Positions 50,716 to 52,330 of a stretch of DNA of 52,330 nt are shown piece by piece. The notes beneath the pieces are model-generated. The model worked only from the letters and a program-made list of their open reading frames with translations. It was not told where the DNA came from and did not search any database. Origin of the DNA: an uncultured Clostridia bacterium (GTDB lineage Bacteria > Bacillota > Clostridia > Oscillospirales > Acutalibacteraceae); NCBI GenBank assembly GCA_944384985.1, contig CALWVM010000014.1, positions 1 to 52,330 on the forward strand, read 5' to 3'. Numbering within the stretch: position 1 is the first letter of the stretch; each line of letters starts with the position of its first letter. The translations under genes were made by a program, and so were the position numbers.

Positions 50716-51348
50716 TCAAATGTCAGATGTCGCGCAAATCTGCCGATAATAGCTTTCCATGTCAAAGTCGTCTAACGTGCTGTCTTTTTTGAGATACAGC
50801 GGGTGGTGCGGATGCCCTTTTTTGGAGATCGCGCCTGCCGACACCCACCGGACGCCGTTTGCCCGACCCAATTCGAGCATTTCACGTAAGCACAGGTTCA
50901 GGTATTTCCGCTTTTCCACGATGTTGCCCCACGCCGCCCATACCACGGGTGGTGCTTGGCAAAGAGAAAGGGCGTACTGAAACGCTTTTTTGTTCTCCTC
51001 ATGCAAATGCGCGTTGAAATTTCGCTCCATATCGTCCGGATTTGTGGCACGCTGGGCGTAAATATTGAGCATAATAAGGCTGTCAAAGCCGTTGAAAAGC
51101 GCAATGCGTTCAGCAGATTTGAGCGTGTTGTCCAAACGGTCGGGCGCGGCTGTCGAAGGATTGATGCCGAAGCAGATCAGCGGGTTTTCGCCGCGCGTGC
51201 CGAGTATGTATCGGTATTCGGTATATTGATTCGGTACGAACAGCCAGCGCGAAACGTCGTATTCCGTAGAAGGCGTTAGAGCAGAGTTCAGCGCAGGCTC
51301 AAAATCCAAAAGCTCCAGCGCCGACGTCTCACATTGCGGGATATGCAC
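50716..51348 (-). CDS. DUF1643 protein
   Basis: This 210-residue protein has the DUF1643 hallmark ICFGINPSTAAPDRLDNTL near residue 58, then LIMLNIYAQRATNPDDM and a VVWAAWGN strand. The family resembles nucleotide- or glycosylase-like folds but has no function I can name with confidence. The start is GTG with AGGAGGAAC upstream. It lies 12 bases downstream of the epimerase-like gene and is probably co-transcribed with it. Confidence 0.85.
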   Translation of the reverse strand: MHIPQCETSALELLDFEPALNSALTPSTEYDVSRWLFVPNQYTEYRYILGTRGENPLICFGINPSTAAPDRLDNTLKSAERIALFNGFDSLIMLNIYAQRATNPDDMERNFNAHLHEENKKAFQYALSLCQAPPVVWAAWGNIVEKRKYLNLCLREMLELGRANGVRWVSAGAISKKGHPHHPLYLKKDSTLDDFDMESYYRQICATSDI

Positions 51349-51360
51349 AAAAGTTCCTCC

Positions 51361-52215
51361 TTATTGCTCCGTAAACGCCGCGCGCCACGCGAACGAAAAG
51401 GACTCGCCGGCGGGAAGCGTTACGATACCGCGCTTCTCCGAAAAGTCCGCCACCGGCGTGTATCCGTCGTTGACACCATACCAAGGCTCAATGCAGACAA
51501 ACGGCGCTGCGGGTTTTGCCCAGACGGCAAGGTACGGCGCTTTACCGAAGTGAAAGCGCACTGCGCTGCCGTCCTGCTTGGCCAGTGTGACAAAATTTGA
51601 GTGTACACCCTCAAAAATCAGTGCGTCCTTGTCAAACAAGTGCTTCGTAATCGTCAGCTCGCGGCTGTCTGTTAAAATACGGTCGTGTTCGTCGGTCAAA
51701 AGGGAGTCCTTGTCAATGCGCAGGCTGTCGAGCGTTTCCGCCTGCTCAAAAATCAGCTGATCGCCGAGCGTGCAGTTGAAAGCGGGGTGCGCGCCGATGG
51801 AAAAATACATCGTGCGCACGTTCGGGTTTTCGACCGTGTGCGTCACAGTCAGTTCCTTACCCGCAAGCGCAAAGCTTACAAACAGGCGGTAGGCAAAGGG
51901 ATAGCTTTTCATCGTCTTTGCATCGCTTTCCTGCAAAAAGACAAGTTCGTATTGGCTTTCCCGCACAAGCGCAAAATCACGATGCCGCGCAAGACCGTGC
52001 CGGATGATGGAATAGGGCTTGCCGTCGATCTGGCAGGTGTCGTCAAGCAGTCTGCCGATGATGGGGAATAAGATCGGCGACTGTCCCGACCAGATGCGTT
52101 CGTCGCCCTGCCACAAAAATTCTTTCCCGCTTTGTGTGGATTGCACATTGGTGAGCGTCGCACCGAACGGTTTGACGCGAACGGTCAGATATTCGTTTTG
52201 TAAGGTAGGCAGCAT
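51361..52215 (-). CDS. Aldose 1-epimerase family protein
   Basis: This 284-residue protein of the galactose-mutarotase superfamily (LacX/YeaD-like branch) has GATLTNVQS at the N terminus and a GLAR-containing RHG loop. FSIGAHPAFNC supplies the conserved His, and a C-terminal IEPWYGVNDG includes the catalytic-type Glu. The family interconverts alpha and beta anomers of sugars or sugar phosphates in the cytoplasm. The start MLPTLQNEY follows AGGAGGATT; longer in-frame starts lack a site. Downstream of it lies the DUF1643 gene. Confidence 0.88.
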   Translation of the reverse strand: MLPTLQNEYLTVRVKPFGATLTNVQSTQSGKEFLWQGDERIWSGQSPILFPIIGRLLDDTCQIDGKPYSIIRHGLARHRDFALVRESQYELVFLQESDAKTMKSYPFAYRLFVSFALAGKELTVTHTVENPNVRTMYFSIGAHPAFNCTLGDQLIFEQAETLDSLRIDKDSLLTDEHDRILTDSRELTITKHLFDKDALIFEGVHSNFVTLAKQDGSAVRFHFGKAPYLAVWAKPAAPFVCIEPWYGVNDGYTPVADFSEKRGIVTLPAGESFSFAWRAAFTEQ

Positions 52216-52244
52216 AGAAAATCCTCCTGCTTCCAAATATGATT

Positions 52245-52269
52245 TTGACAAGAATTGTAGGTTTGTCAA
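52245..52269. promoter_or_regulatory. Inverted repeat upstream of the epimerase-like gene
   Basis: TTGACAA at 52245-52251 and TTGTCAA at 52263-52269 form a perfect 7-base inverted repeat around 11 bases. Each arm also looks like a -35 element, so this may be an operator, a promoter region or both. No good -10 could be paired with it for the minus-strand gene. Confidence 0.35.
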
Positions 52270-52330
52270 TGATGTGTTACAGAATTGTGGAAAGAAAAAA
52301 GGACTTGTTTCGGGGAACGCCAATTAAGAG

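Noticed and set aside
1-52330. Prophage, insertion sequences, CRISPR or defence islands
   Set aside because: I saw no transposase, integrase, Cas, restriction or phage structural genes and no regularly spaced repeats.

Overview
The window looks like a chromosomal segment of an anaerobic, Gram-positive gut-type Clostridia member, most like an Oscillospiraceae/Ruminococcaceae relative. This is inferred from gene content, not from a search. Supporting signs are: many TTG/GTG starts with strong AGGAGG-type ribosome binding sites; TTGACA/TATAAT promoters, several with an extended TGC before the -10; the cmk-plsC-ispH/S1 gene order with IspH fused to S1 domains; a GPH sugar symporter; a dockerin-bearing secreted protein; Bacillus-type LexA boxes; lactate dehydrogenase plus acetate kinase; and several glycan hydrolases. 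Base composition is mixed-to-GC-rich in genes and AT-rich in intergenic DNA. I see no phage, insertion sequence, CRISPR array or large horizontally acquired island.

Layout. 1-2.3 kb: tRNA-Pro, an M24 peptidase-like protein, a small deoxyribosyltransferase-like protein and L-lactate dehydrogenase. 2.3-8.8 kb: asparagine synthetase diverging from a WcaJ-type sugar-phosphate transferase, a secreted N-terminal-dockerin protein, and an orphan fructose-type PTS EIIC. 8.8-14 kb: YchF, tRNA-Arg, a polytopic membrane protein behind an attenuator-like leader, a DinB-fold protein, a 55-residue small ORF and an LTA-synthase-like membrane sulfatase. 14.2-20.8 kb: a surface-anchored GH51 arabinofuranosidase, an AGCS amino-acid/Na+ symporter, a 41-residue membrane peptide and a three-gene polar amino-acid ABC transporter. 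20.9-31.5 kb: ackA and tmcAL, sharing a bidirectional promoter; then an RpiR regulator, HI0933-type flavoprotein, cmk, plsC, ispH-S1, a GH27 alpha-galactosidase with an inserted domain, and an AT-rich anchored protein. 31.6-39.8 kb: SOS-controlled Y-family polymerase, pyruvate kinase, GPH symporter, RNase HI, NagD-like phosphatase, exonuclease III, FolC. 39.9-47.4 kb: a tightly packed five-gene redox/kinase operon with a divergent TetR regulator. 47.5-52.2 kb: GH38 alpha-mannosidase, a DUF1643 protein and an aldose-1-epimerase-like protein.

How it fits together. The metabolic genes describe a fermenter that degrades plant and host glycans (arabinofuranoside, alpha-galactoside, alpha-mannoside), imports sugars and amino acids, and ends in lactate and acetate. 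The most promising little-described unit is the TetR-controlled operon at 39.9-47.4 kb. It joins an alkyl-DHAP-synthase-like FAD oxidase and an FGGY kinase (a pairing resembling E. coli ygcU/ygcE, whose substrate is not known to me) to a GlpA-like dehydrogenase with a [2Fe-2S] domain, a second FAD/NAD oxidoreductase and a DUF1667 protein. A perfect inverted repeat sits just downstream of its promoter. Other notable points are an in-frame internal translation start at the IspH/S1 junction, the shared -10 between ackA and tmcAL, and the leader terminator before the membrane protein at 10471.
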